From: CAMLQK01 sp964654135
GTDB lineage: Bacteria > Patescibacteriota > Saccharimonadia > Saccharimonadales > UBA4665
Direction of reading: 5' to 3'
DNA length: 29,259 nucleotides
Assembly: GCA_964654135.1 (NCBI GenBank)
Contig: CAZZHV010000013.1
Span: forward strand, 1 to 29,259
The notes beneath the pieces were generated by a model. The model made no database searches, was not told the origin of the DNA, and saw only the letters and a list, made by a program, of their open reading frames with translations. Each line of letters starts with the position of its first letter. Position 1 is the stretch's first letter. This document shows positions 15,537 through 23,175 of the stretch, piece by piece. A program made the translations under genes and the position numbers.

Positions 15537-15959
15537 TTATGCCGAGTGCTCGACCTTGAAGATGGTTTTGCTGCTCGTATTTGGTAATTCGGTAGCTAGA
15601 AATTCCGGAAGCACTCGAACGACATCAAGATTCTCAAAGCGAATATCGTCCAGCTCCAGCAGGCCGTGTGTCGTAGCGCTCAGATCGATCACGTTGTAGT
15701 CGCTCGCGTTGGTTACTTCGAAGAAAAACTCCAAACGCTGGACTTCTGGATCACGAAAAAGTTGTTGCACGAATAAGAGCCGGCCAATCTCTGGACGGAC
15801 TCCGGTCTCCTCTATCATTTCACGAATAAGAGCGTCAACAACGGGCTCATCGTCCTCTACTCTGCCGCCTGGCAGACACCAAAAGTCCGCGCCTTTGTTA
15901 CGGACAAGGAGATATTTTCCATCCTGTTCTATAACTGCGCGGACTACTGGCAAAATCAT
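15537..15959 (-). CDS. NUDIX hydrolase, 140 aa
   Basis: Hydrolyses a nucleoside diphosphate linked to another group; the substrate cannot be told. The Nudix box is complete at residues 32-54: G32, E38, R46-E47, E50-E51, G53, in GRVEDDEPVVDALIREMIEE and onward. Short MutT-like single-domain form. The ATG at 15957-15959 sits inside the palindrome ATGCTTCAAGCAT; a TTATGCT -10-like box lies only about 6 bases upstream, so the mRNA may be leaderless. It follows the winged-helix gene by 35 bases. Confidence 0.93.
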   Translation of the reverse strand: MILPVVRAVIEQDGKYLLVRNKGADFWCLPGGRVEDDEPVVDALIREMIEETGVRPEIGRLLFVQQLFRDPEVQRLEFFFEVTNASDYNVIDLSATTHGLLELDDIRFENLDVVRVLPEFLATELPNTSSKTIFKVEHSA

Positions 15960-15971
15960 GCTTCAAGCATA
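15958..15971. promoter_or_regulatory. Palindrome at the NUDIX start, same as at pgk
   Basis: ATGCTTCAAGCATA, identical over 14 bases to 12543-12556. Here it overlaps the start codon and likely -10 box. Confidence 0.5.
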
Positions 15972-15994
15972 ACAGATTGCTTATATGAGGTCTA

Positions 15995-16267
15995 TTACGC
16001 TGGGCTCATGCCTGGCGCCATGCCCGACTCTGGCCAAACGTATGAGATAAGTTGTCTGCCCTTGGTACTCAATCTAATAAGCGATGACTGATACGCGTTG
16101 CGGCTGAATGTAATCAAGCCTTTGTGATGTAACGCCTGAATAATGTGCGCCAAGCGTTTGCGGTCCAAACGAAGATATTCAGAAAGCGTGTCCATATCTT
16201 CTTCGCCTGCCTCACTTACCTGTTGCAGTACGAGTGCATAGTCTTCTGGTAATTCGATTACGTGCAT
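15995..16267 (-). CDS. Small winged-helix DNA-binding protein, 90 aa
   Basis: A compact winged helix: helix 2 and recognition helix in MDTLSEYLRLDRKRLAHIIQ..HHKGLI, wing in TFSRNAYQSSLIRLSTKGRQLI. The end (WPESGMAPGMSPA) is Pro/Met-rich. It resembles the DNA-binding half of MarR or PadR proteins without dimer helices. The start at 16267 (MHVIELPED) is chosen for AGGGGGA upstream rather than the longer frame at 16342. It lies 77 bases after the MarR gene and may be co-transcribed. Target unknown. Confidence 0.75.
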   Translation of the reverse strand: MHVIELPEDYALVLQQVSEAGEEDMDTLSEYLRLDRKRLAHIIQALHHKGLITFSRNAYQSSLIRLSTKGRQLISYVWPESGMAPGMSPA

Positions 16268-16344
16268 TGTTTTGTTCCCCCTTTTGTTAGGTAACACTCT
16301 TAGTGTCTCGCGCAAAGCTGACAAAAAGCTGGGGAAATACAATT

Positions 16345-16869
16345 CTAATGCTTAGTAGGCAACGACTCGATGGCGGCGTGGAACATCGTATTGGTGCGTT
16401 CCATAAATTCTACAATGAATGCCAGTTCTTCGTCGTTGTACGTTTCTATAAGCTCATTAAAGGCTGTTTGCAATGGTTTATATAATTCGTGGCCTGTTTC
16501 AATTGCTTTACACACCTCTTTATTATCGATGGCCTCCACGAGTACTCGGCGGCGATCGTTCGGATCTGCCTGGCGGCGAACGTAACCGCGACGTTCCAGG
16601 CGATCAATCATACCTGTCATGCCACCAGTTGTTATATTGCAGCGTTTAGCAAGCTCGCCAGCGGTGAATGGACCATGCTGGCCTATCAAGCTCCAGCATT
16701 CAAACTCCACTGCGCTGAGCCCAACGCGTTCAGCAATAGCATGGACAAGTAATACATTAGTATTGCCGTTATCCTCTACTGCTTGGCCAAGCCGCCGCAG
16801 CATCGCAGCGCGTTTTTCCGGTACTGACTCGTCGATGATAAATATATGGTCTTGTTTTTGAGTTGACAT
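16345..16869 (-). CDS. MarR-family regulator divergent from a drug exporter, 174 aa
   Basis: Probably a local repressor of the exporter next to it. Winged helix at about 50-125: VEFECWSLIGQHGPF, TAGELAKRCNITTGGMTGMIDRLERRGYV, wing RRQADPNDRRRVLVEA, which carries the classic MarR D-x-R-R-R. N- and C-terminal dimer helices are present. It is divergent from the MFS gene, with two palindromes between them (16886-16919), the usual layout of MarR/EmrB-type pairs. Confidence 0.92.
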   Translation of the reverse strand: MSTQKQDHIFIIDESVPEKRAAMLRRLGQAVEDNGNTNVLLVHAIAERVGLSAVEFECWSLIGQHGPFTAGELAKRCNITTGGMTGMIDRLERRGYVRRQADPNDRRRVLVEAIDNKEVCKAIETGHELYKPLQTAFNELIETYNDEELAFIVEFMERTNTMFHAAIESLPTKH

Positions 16870-16885
16870 ATCTTCAGCAAACCTT

Positions 16886-16919
16886 TATCTTAGTAACTAA
16901 GATATTAAGATTACTTAAT
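16886..16919. promoter_or_regulatory. Two adjacent palindromes between marR and the exporter
   Basis: TATCTTAG-TAA-CTAAGATA (16886-16904) is perfect; ATTAAG-ATTA-CTTAAT (16904-16919) abuts it. The exporter promoter TTACTT-18-TAATAC overlaps the second. These are strong candidates for the MarR operators. Confidence 0.75.
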
Positions 16920-16961
16920 TCTTATATAGCTAAATAATACCCTAAAACAAAGGATAAATCA

Positions 16962-18653
16962 ATGGAACACGCCGCTGCGCACCACGCTAGCAAGTTCACG
17001 GCCAAGCAAAAAAAGATTGCTTTGACCATCGTGGCACTTGCCTTCGTGATGGACCTGCTCGACAACACTATTGTTAACATTGCGATTCCTTCTATCCAGG
17101 CAAATCTTGGTGCTAGTTACGCCATGATTCAATGGATGATCGCAGGTTACTCCCTAACCTTTGCCCTTCTGCTGATTACCGGCGGCCGTATGGGCGACGT
17201 GTTTGGTTACAAGAAAATGTTCTTGCTCGGTGTTAGTGGATTCACTATCGCCTCACTATTAACCGGTATCGCACCAACTGCGATGTTCTTGGTAATTGCC
17301 CGCCTTATTCAAGGTGCTATGGCTGCACTTATGGTGCCGCAGGTAATGTCCATGATGCAGATCATCTACAAGCCGCATGAACGAACCCAAGTTATGGGCC
17401 TGTTCGGTATGCTGGCCGGTCTGGCAGCCTCGCTGGGTCCAATTATTGGTGGTTTCTTGATCGAAGCCAACTTCTTTGGCTGGGACTGGCGTCCGATCTT
17501 CCTGATCAACCTGCCAGTTGGTATTTTTGCACTCGTTATGGGTATGAAATACCTGCCAGATGGTAAGTCAGAGCACCCTCTGCACATTGATATCAAAGGT
17601 ACCCTCCTTATCGTCGTGGCATTGAGCTTGCTCATTTTCCCACTTATTCAAGGCCGTGACCTCGATTGGCCAGTATGGACACTCGCTATGATTGCAGCGT
17701 CCATTCCAGCACTCGCTATCTTTGGTTGGTTTGAGTCCAAGAAACACAAACGCGATCAGTCAGCACTTATTGTGCCGTCACTCTTTAAGACACGTTCTTT
17801 CGTTAGTGGTCTGACCCTTAACGTTATTCTTGAGTCAGTCATGATTGGCTACTTCCTGACCATTACATTGGTACTCCAAGCTGGTCTTGGCATTGATGTG
17901 CTCAAAGCAGCAGTCATTGGTGTTCCAACCGCCGTCGGTATGGCATTCAGCTTTGCTGTCTTGAGCAACAAGCTGATCCCTAAGTTCGGCCGTAATGTCA
18001 TTAGCATTGGTGCGACATTGTTTGCAGCTGGTTTGCTCTACACTACATGGATTATTACCCATTACACGCTCAATGTTGGCGGGTGGCAGTTCATTCCTGG
18101 TCTGTTCGTTGCAGGTATGGGCTTGGCGCTTATTATGGCGCCTATCTTCTCTGCCGCATTGCAGGACGTCGACCCAAGCCACGCCGGTTCTGCATCTGGT
18201 GTACTTAACGCCATTCAGCAAGTCGGTGCCGCCATTGGTATAGCTGTTATTGGTATGATCTTCTTTGGTCAGCTTAATCACGGTGCATACAAGAGCTTTG
18301 ATGATATCTCACCGCAGCTACGTAAGGAATTGACCACTTTGCACATTCCTGCGCAAGCTCAAGATCAGATCATCGCTCAAACTCGCACATGTTATTACGA
18401 TCGCACAACTGCGAAGGATAACACTGTGACTCCTGAGAGTTGTAAGCAAGCCGAGGCTGGCGCTGGCAACAGCGAAGCTGCCAAGAAAATTGGCGCAGTT
18501 GTCACCCAAAACGTCAAGCAGGCAAACGCCGACAACTTTGCCCACGCCTTCAAAATGGGAGTTGTCTACACGCTTTCGATGCTGATCATTGCAGTTATCG
18601 TGAGCCAGACGCTGCCTAAGAAGTTCCGCGTTATCGAAGAAGGTGCTGTTTAG
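16962..18653 (+). CDS. MFS multidrug exporter, DHA2 (EmrB/QacA) type, 14 TM, 563 aa
   Basis: A proton-driven drug efflux protein in the cytoplasmic membrane. N-terminal MDLLDNTIVNIAIPSI is the family motif D1 (LD-x-T-I-V-N-x-A). Motif A is GGRMGDVFGYKK (about 77-88), and the segment GLAASLGPIIGGFL matches antiporter motif C. About 14 spans fit DHA2. A large polar loop before the last span (about 455-525) carries two Cys (C463, C487 approx.) that could form a disulfide. Divergent MarR control is likely. Terminator at 18674-18702. Confidence 0.93.
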   Translation: MEHAAAHHASKFTAKQKKIALTIVALAFVMDLLDNTIVNIAIPSIQANLGASYAMIQWMIAGYSLTFALLLITGGRMGDVFGYKKMFLLGVSGFTIASLLTGIAPTAMFLVIARLIQGAMAALMVPQVMSMMQIIYKPHERTQVMGLFGMLAGLAASLGPIIGGFLIEANFFGWDWRPIFLINLPVGIFALVMGMKYLPDGKSEHPLHIDIKGTLLIVVALSLLIFPLIQGRDLDWPVWTLAMIAASIPALAIFGWFESKKHKRDQSALIVPSLFKTRSFVSGLTLNVILESVMIGYFLTITLVLQAGLGIDVLKAAVIGVPTAVGMAFSFAVLSNKLIPKFGRNVISIGATLFAAGLLYTTWIITHYTLNVGGWQFIPGLFVAGMGLALIMAPIFSAALQDVDPSHAGSASGVLNAIQQVGAAIGIAVIGMIFFGQLNHGAYKSFDDISPQLRKELTTLHIPAQAQDQIIAQTRTCYYDRTTAKDNTVTPESCKQAEAGAGNSEAAKKIGAVVTQNVKQANADNFAHAFKMGVVYTLSMLIIAVIVSQTLPKKFRVIEEGAV

Positions 18654-18673
18654 TCCTCACTTCGCGCGCACTA

Positions 18674-18702
18674 AGAGCACGTCCACGGACGTGCTCTTTT
18701 TA
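18674..18702 (+). terminator. Rho-independent terminator of the exporter gene
   Basis: AGAGCACGTC-CACG-GACGTGCTCT then TTTT. Confidence 0.9.
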
Positions 18703-18757
18703 AGTACCTTTTAATAATGTAACTCTATCTTCATTGACCGAGCATTTGTCTTAAAAG

Positions 18758-20278
18758 CTATGGCTGGTGGCTAAAGACGTCTACCGCCGGATGTGCAGGA
18801 TCCAGATTGAGCAAGTCGCTCACCGTAACTAATGTATATCCCTGTTTGATGAGATCTGGAATGATCCGCTGATAAGCGGCAGCAGTGGTAGTGTAAATGT
18901 CATGTGACAAAATGATGGCACCGGGTTTGGCATTAGCCATAACTCGCTGGTAGACAATACTGGCATCACGATCTTTCCAGTCATCAGGATCAACATCCCA
19001 CAAGATAAATGGCAGACCTATCGCATTAAGAACTGTTCTATTGTAGGAACCGTATGGCGGGCGGACCATGTACGGTCGCTTGCCCGTAACATTTACGACC
19101 GCCTGGATGGTTCGGTTAACTTCAGATTGAGCGTCAGCAATACTCATATTGGTCAAATCTGAATGATCCCAGGTGTGATCGCCAATATCGTGCCCTTCGG
19201 CGGCCTCACGCTTTACAAGTGATGCATAAGAGCCAACACGGGAACCAACAACCATAAACGTACCTTTGGCATTGTACTGTTTGAGCGTGTCGAGAATCGT
19301 TGCGGTGCCTGGCCCAGGACCATCGTCAAATGACAGCGCGATACATTTGGCCTTACTACAGTCGACATTATTGCTATTTGCTAGTGGCGGAACTCCCTGA
19401 CCTTCGGCAGCTTTTTTGGCAGCAGCCGCAGCAGCAGCCTTCTCATCTGCAGCTTTTTTGGCAGCAGCTTGCACTTGAGCAATGTAGTCAGGGAATATCT
19501 TGCCTACAATATCATCATTGAGATCACCCGTGAGACTGTCGAGCGGTAGTGGCGCCTTTACGATACCAAGCGTAGCATCAGCGACCTGACCAGGCTGAAA
19601 CACGATATTTATGGTTTGGTTATCAACTATTTCAAACTGATCAAAATTAGAAGCAGTAGGCGCGGTTCCTTGTTCGGCAAGCTTTTGGCTGTAGTTCATA
19701 GTTCCCAAGATATCAGGTAGTTCTTTGCGAGCTGTAGAGCTAGCAGTTTGTAAATACGTACTGTCCTTAAATAGGTCCGCAGTCTGAATTTCTTTACCTG
19801 TTTTGCGGTCAAATAAAGCATTGACTGTGGCGTTGCCAGACTTCCCCTTGATGAACCATTTACCTGTGTATTCAAAATTGATCGCGTCGGCGCTGGCATA
19901 ATTAACAGAGCCGAGCAGGTTGAGTTCGTACGCGCTCCCACCTTTTGGCTTAGCGGCAACTAGCTCACGATACGCAGTAACATATTGATCAATTTTGGCA
20001 CGTGCAGCCGCATCTAGCGCTTTATCGCCTGTAATCGGGTACATGACATGCAATTTATATTCATCATTCCACTCAACATCTGTGTCGAATTTTATATTTG
20101 CGAACTTAGTCGTTTCGGTTGATGATTGGTGCGTAACTTTTTTGTCTTTGTGGTTTTGATATAAAAGTATGCCACCAACGAGCGCGCCAAGTACGATAAC
20201 AATAATTGTCGAAATAATGATAACGCGACGTTTAGTTATCTTTTTATAATTTGAGATTTGTAATGGCTCATAGTTCAT
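18758..20278 (-). CDS. Membrane-anchored polysaccharide deacetylase, PdaC-like, 506 aa
   Basis: Probably removes N- or O-acetyl groups from peptidoglycan or another glycan outside the cell. One N-terminal span (19-40) is followed by a DUF3298/RsiV-like region (about 70-265) and an Ala/Lys linker (270-295). The NodB domain (311-490) has SFDDGP (D318/D319), metal-binding H368 and H372 in HTWDH, RPPYGSY (406-412), and the C-terminal LSHD (457-460). The domain order matches Bacillus PdaC. It is divergent from the esterase gene. Two Cys (308, 312) sit just before the catalytic domain. Confidence 0.93.
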   Translation of the reverse strand: MNYEPLQISNYKKITKRRVIIISTIIVIVLGALVGGILLYQNHKDKKVTHQSSTETTKFANIKFDTDVEWNDEYKLHVMYPITGDKALDAAARAKIDQYVTAYRELVAAKPKGGSAYELNLLGSVNYASADAINFEYTGKWFIKGKSGNATVNALFDRKTGKEIQTADLFKDSTYLQTASSTARKELPDILGTMNYSQKLAEQGTAPTASNFDQFEIVDNQTINIVFQPGQVADATLGIVKAPLPLDSLTGDLNDDIVGKIFPDYIAQVQAAAKKAADEKAAAAAAAKKAAEGQGVPPLANSNNVDCSKAKCIALSFDDGPGPGTATILDTLKQYNAKGTFMVVGSRVGSYASLVKREAAEGHDIGDHTWDHSDLTNMSIADAQSEVNRTIQAVVNVTGKRPYMVRPPYGSYNRTVLNAIGLPFILWDVDPDDWKDRDASIVYQRVMANAKPGAIILSHDIYTTTAAAYQRIIPDLIKQGYTLVTVSDLLNLDPAHPAVDVFSHQP

Positions 20279-20413
20279 GGAAGCAGCCCACCTATATAAA
20301 TGCTTACGTTTACATTAAAGTATGCTCAATCGCACTCTTTCGAGCAAACTTTTATGCACCCTTTTAATCATTATTTAATCTGTTAGTGCACTACTTTTTA
20401 GGTGAGCGTGGTG

Positions 20414-20429
20414 TATACTCGTAGCTATG
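20414..20429 (+). promoter_or_regulatory. -10 box placed for leaderless start of the esterase gene
   Basis: TATACT (20414-20419) is separated by exactly 7 bases from the ATG at 20427, so the transcript should begin at or next to the start codon. No SD is present. Confidence 0.6.
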
Positions 20430-21524
20430 GGCACCACAAAAACTCCAAATACATCTTTAAAAGCAAAAACCAATCATAACTCGACACCGTCAGCTCTACA
20501 GACCCACTGGTGGCTACGACATAAGCTCTACGCCTGGCTTGTGGGAATAACAGGCAGCATACTTATTTTGGCGGTCATAATATATGTCGCTTTTCAGGTA
20601 AGTCCGTGGCCACAAACACTCATAATTCGTTATTTCTTTGACAAGGGTGGCAGCAAAACCTCAGCGGCCATGGCCAAATACGTACCTGCAAACATTAGCA
20701 GCCAAACCAATCTTCAGTACCGCGAACATGATAAAGACGCCAAGCTCGATGTCTTCTACCCAAACTCAGTAACACATACTAATAAAGCGCTGCCGACTAT
20801 AGTCTGGGTCCATGGTGGCGCATGGGTTTCTGGCAATAAAGAAGCTGTCGATAATTATCTCAAGATTTTGGCCGGCCACGGATATACGGCTATTGGCATC
20901 GACTATACCGTTGCGCCAAATGCCAAATACCCAACGCCAGTGTTGCAAACCAATGATGCGCTACGATATGTCCAAAAAAATGCCGAACAACTGCATGTTG
21001 ATCCTAGCACTATTATCTTAGCCGGTGACTCGGCAGGGTCACAGATTGCATCACAGGTTGCCACGATTATTACCAACTCTTTCTATGCGCATAAGCTCGG
21101 CATATCCGCACCCATCAAGTCCAGCCAGCTAAAAGCTATTGTCCTCAACTGCGGCGCCTACGACCTCACATTGCCAAACTACAACGGTGAAGACGGTAAA
21201 TTCCTCAAGACTGTGCTCTGGGCATACTCGGGCAAGAAAGACTTTTTGGCCGACCCGGTTATTAAGGGTGCATCTGTTGTTGACTACGTAAATGCCGATT
21301 TTCCGCCAAGCTTTATTACCGCTGGGAATGTCGATCCGCTCGAAAAACAATCACGAGAATTTGCAGGTAAGCTGACACAGCTTGGCGTGCCCGCTGACAC
21401 GCTCTTCTATCCAGAAAATCACGAGCCCGAACTACCGCACGAATACCAGTTTGATCTTGATTCAAAAGACGGAAAAGCCGCGCTTAATCGAGTGCTCGAG
21501 TTCCTGCAACAATACGCCAAATAG
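20427..21524 (+). CDS. Membrane-anchored alpha/beta-hydrolase (hormone-sensitive-lipase type esterase), 365 aa
   Basis: Likely an extracytoplasmic carboxylesterase. Basic N-terminus, one membrane span (about 36-57), then the hydrolase. The oxyanion motif is HGGAW (129-133), the nucleophile Ser202 in AGDSAG, a likely acid in NVDPLEK and the His in ENHEPELPHE. The HGG plus GDSAG pair marks the HSL/BD-FAE group. The DUF389 gene starts 2 bases after the stop, so they form an operon. The mRNA is probably leaderless. Native substrate unknown. Confidence 0.9.
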   Translation: MGTTKTPNTSLKAKTNHNSTPSALQTHWWLRHKLYAWLVGITGSILILAVIIYVAFQVSPWPQTLIIRYFFDKGGSKTSAAMAKYVPANISSQTNLQYREHDKDAKLDVFYPNSVTHTNKALPTIVWVHGGAWVSGNKEAVDNYLKILAGHGYTAIGIDYTVAPNAKYPTPVLQTNDALRYVQKNAEQLHVDPSTIILAGDSAGSQIASQVATIITNSFYAHKLGISAPIKSSQLKAIVLNCGAYDLTLPNYNGEDGKFLKTVLWAYSGKKDFLADPVIKGASVVDYVNADFPPSFITAGNVDPLEKQSREFAGKLTQLGVPADTLFYPENHEPELPHEYQFDLDSKDGKAALNRVLEFLQQYAK

Positions 21525-21526
21525 TC

Positions 21527-22150
21527 ATGAAACAAGACGCCATTACCAATATCATAGACAAAGCGAAACGCGATAACGACTATTACGTCTTGCTCATCGG
21601 CTCAATCTGTATTGCTATCGGCGCTATCTTTACAGATAGCATCGCTGTACTTATTGCCAGCATGATTGTCGCACCGCTTGCCTCGCCAATCCTTGCCATG
21701 GGTCTCGGCATTGTTGTGGGCTCCAAAAAACTTATAGCAAGAACGAGCGCAATGCTTATATACTCATGTATCATCGCTTTAGCAATTGCCGTTGTCGTTA
21801 CATTACTCTTCGACAAAGACCGCACTGCAGATCGTTATATCACATTCAATGGCAACCATATCATAGCCGTTGCAGTTGCAGTCGTATCCGGGGTAATTGC
21901 AGCCTACGGCACCATAAAGCCCAAAGTATCAGGTGCAATTACTGGTGTTGCTATCGCGGTCTCGCTCATGCCTCCATTGGTAGCGACTGGCATTAACTTT
22001 GCAGCCGGTGATAACAGCCAAGGATTCGATGCCGGCCTCCTCTTTCTTTTGAATGTTGCAGGTATTCTGATTGCGAGTATCGTTACATACGCGTGCTTCG
22101 GGATGCGTCAAGAATATCGCATGTACTACCAGAAACAGCAAACAAATTAA
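21527..22150 (+). CDS. DUF389-family membrane protein, six spans, 207 aa
   Basis: DUF389 proteins are integral membrane proteins of unknown function. The signature segments are visible: IAVLIASMIVAPLASPILA (about 38-56) and GVAIAVSLMPPLVATGI (about 143-159), with spans near 20-36, 40-65, 72-95, 108-125, 138-162 and 178-195. Only the hydrophobic core is present; there is no extra N-terminal soluble domain. It is coupled to the esterase gene (2-base gap), which hints at a shared envelope role. Confidence 0.88.
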   Translation: MKQDAITNIIDKAKRDNDYYVLLIGSICIAIGAIFTDSIAVLIASMIVAPLASPILAMGLGIVVGSKKLIARTSAMLIYSCIIALAIAVVVTLLFDKDRTADRYITFNGNHIIAVAVAVVSGVIAAYGTIKPKVSGAITGVAIAVSLMPPLVATGINFAAGDNSQGFDAGLLFLLNVAGILIASIVTYACFGMRQEYRMYYQKQQTN

Positions 22151-22159
22151 AAAATCTTG

Positions 22160-22188
22160 TTGTTTGAAAGGCAAAAGTCTTTTAGAAT
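22160..22188 (+). promoter_or_regulatory. Promoter of the 22244-22585 gene
   Basis: TTGTTT, 17 bp, TAGAAT, beginning 10 bases after the DUF389 stop. Confidence 0.55.
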
Positions 22189-22226
22189 AGTTCAGTTCAC
22201 CTCGAGAGAACCTCGTCAAGCGAAAA

Positions 22227-22246
22227 CACGAAAGGCGTTATTCGTG
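22227..22246 (+). promoter_or_regulatory. Hairpin holding SD in loop and GTG start in stem
   Basis: CACGAA-AGGCGTTA-TTCGTG: perfect 6-bp stem, SD AAAGG at the loop entrance, and the whole GTG start codon (22244-22246) is the end of the 3' arm. Confidence 0.6.
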
Positions 22247-22585
22247 AGTGCCATCATCGTGGATGTCGAATACCCCAACGGCGACGTGAACTGCACAGTT
22301 CGAGCCGCTGTCGATGGAGACGACATCCGCTTCCTCAGCACCAAAGACAACGAAGTTGGCTTCCCCGCCAAGACAGATCCCGGCGAATGGGAAAAGATCA
22401 TCTTCGTAAATGTCCCGTGCGAGGATCGTTCGGCGACAAGCTACAAGCTGGAGTACATCACGGGCGTTACCAACGTAATGCCACAGCGACCCAAACTGTC
22501 CAAGCAGCAGCGACAGATGTTCTACGCAGGAGCGATCGTACAAGTGCGTCCAATCGCGCCGCGCCAATCGCACACGTTCCTCTGA
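22244..22585 (+). CDS. GC-rich cassette protein of unknown function, 113 aa
   Basis: No family recognised. It is a small, probably beta-rich soluble protein: alternating strands in SAIIVDVEYPNGDVNCTVRA, DDIRFLS and EKIIFVNV. The C-terminus is basic and Gln/Arg-rich. GTG start chosen for the SD AAAGG and because GC-rich coding begins there. It stands alone between DUF389 and the VOC gene with its own promoter; its stop codon overlaps the first arm of a composite inverted repeat. Composition is clearly richer in GC than both neighbours. Confidence 0.7.
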   Translation: MSAIIVDVEYPNGDVNCTVRAAVDGDDIRFLSTKDNEVGFPAKTDPGEWEKIIFVNVPCEDRSATSYKLEYITGVTNVMPQRPKLSKQQRQMFYAGAIVQVRPIAPRQSHTFL

Positions 22586-22645
22586 GGTGAATCAGGCAGA
22601 ATGGAGCCAACTGAAGCATTTGCTTCGCCTCCATTCTGCCACCTC
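22584..22645. repeat. Three-tier composite inverted repeat downstream of the 22244-22585 gene
   Basis: GAGGT/ACCTC (22584-22588/22641-22645), then a one-sided bulge GAATCA. A perfect 12-bp stem GGCAGAATGGAG/CTCCATTCTGCC (22595-22606/22629-22640) follows, then a one-sided bulge CCAACT and a nested hairpin GAAGC-ATTT-GCTTC (22613-22626). The bulge AATCA also occurs in the repeat at 6296-6335. Confidence 0.85.
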
Positions 22646-22656
22646 ACCAGAGATTG

Positions 22657-23040
22657 TTACTGCAGAACTGACAAGATATTACCTGCCGGATCTTTGAACC
22701 ATGCAATACTCGGCCCTTGTTTTGATCCGTCGTTGCGGGAAATGCCCTTATCGTCCGTCGGAAATAGACCGCCGTAATGCTCGAATTTCACCCCTTTAGC
22801 TGTCAATTCTTCGACAGCCTTATCAATATCATCTACGGGAAAATTAAGAATAGTAAACGCTGCGGCTTCGTGGTTAGGTTTTGGGTATACAAATACGCGG
22901 GCGCCCGATCCCAGATGCAGATTAAGCCCCATGTCCTCGATCTCCGTCACCGAGATGCCGAGTGTATTTTCGTAAAAATCTTTGGCTTTAGCCAGATCGT
23001 CAACCGAAAATCCGCTAAACGCTTGTGAATCATGCAACAT
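22657..23040 (-). CDS. VOC (glyoxalase/bleomycin-resistance) superfamily protein, 127 aa
   Basis: A single vicinal-oxygen-chelate domain with two beta-alpha-beta-beta-beta units: FSVDDLAKAKDFYENTLG at the front and FPVDDIDKAVEELTAKGV in the middle, ending WFKDPAGNILSVLQ, a hallmark of the group. Probably a dimeric metal enzyme or ligand-binding resistance protein; the substrate is not evident. SD AAGGAG and a TATACT -10 lie upstream. It stands downstream of the second MFS gene but after a terminator. Confidence 0.88.
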   Translation of the reverse strand: MLHDSQAFSGFSVDDLAKAKDFYENTLGISVTEIEDMGLNLHLGSGARVFVYPKPNHEAAAFTILNFPVDDIDKAVEELTAKGVKFEHYGGLFPTDDKGISRNDGSKQGPSIAWFKDPAGNILSVLQ

Positions 23041-23080
23041 GCTGTCTCCTTTTGCCTAAAGTATACGCTTATTTAGACAA

Positions 23081-23104
23081 CAAAAAACACCCCCTGGAGG
23101 GTGC
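23081..23104 (-). terminator. Rho-independent terminator after the second MFS gene
   Basis: Minus strand CACCC-TCCAGG-GGGTG region followed by TTTTTTG. Confidence 0.75.
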
Positions 23105-23132
23105 TCAAACTTTCTAATTTTTGGGTACAACT

Positions 23133-23160
23133 GGGGTGCCTCTAAAAAAGCAGGCACCCC
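23133..23160. repeat. 9-bp perfect inverted repeat downstream of the second MFS gene
   Basis: GGGGTGCCT (23133-23141) and AGGCACCCC (23152-23160) flank a loop with six A (six T in gene orientation). GC-rich arms with an AT-rich interior recall the cassette repeat at 12638-12684. Confidence 0.75.
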
Positions 23161-23175
23161 GACGGCGCACAGTCG

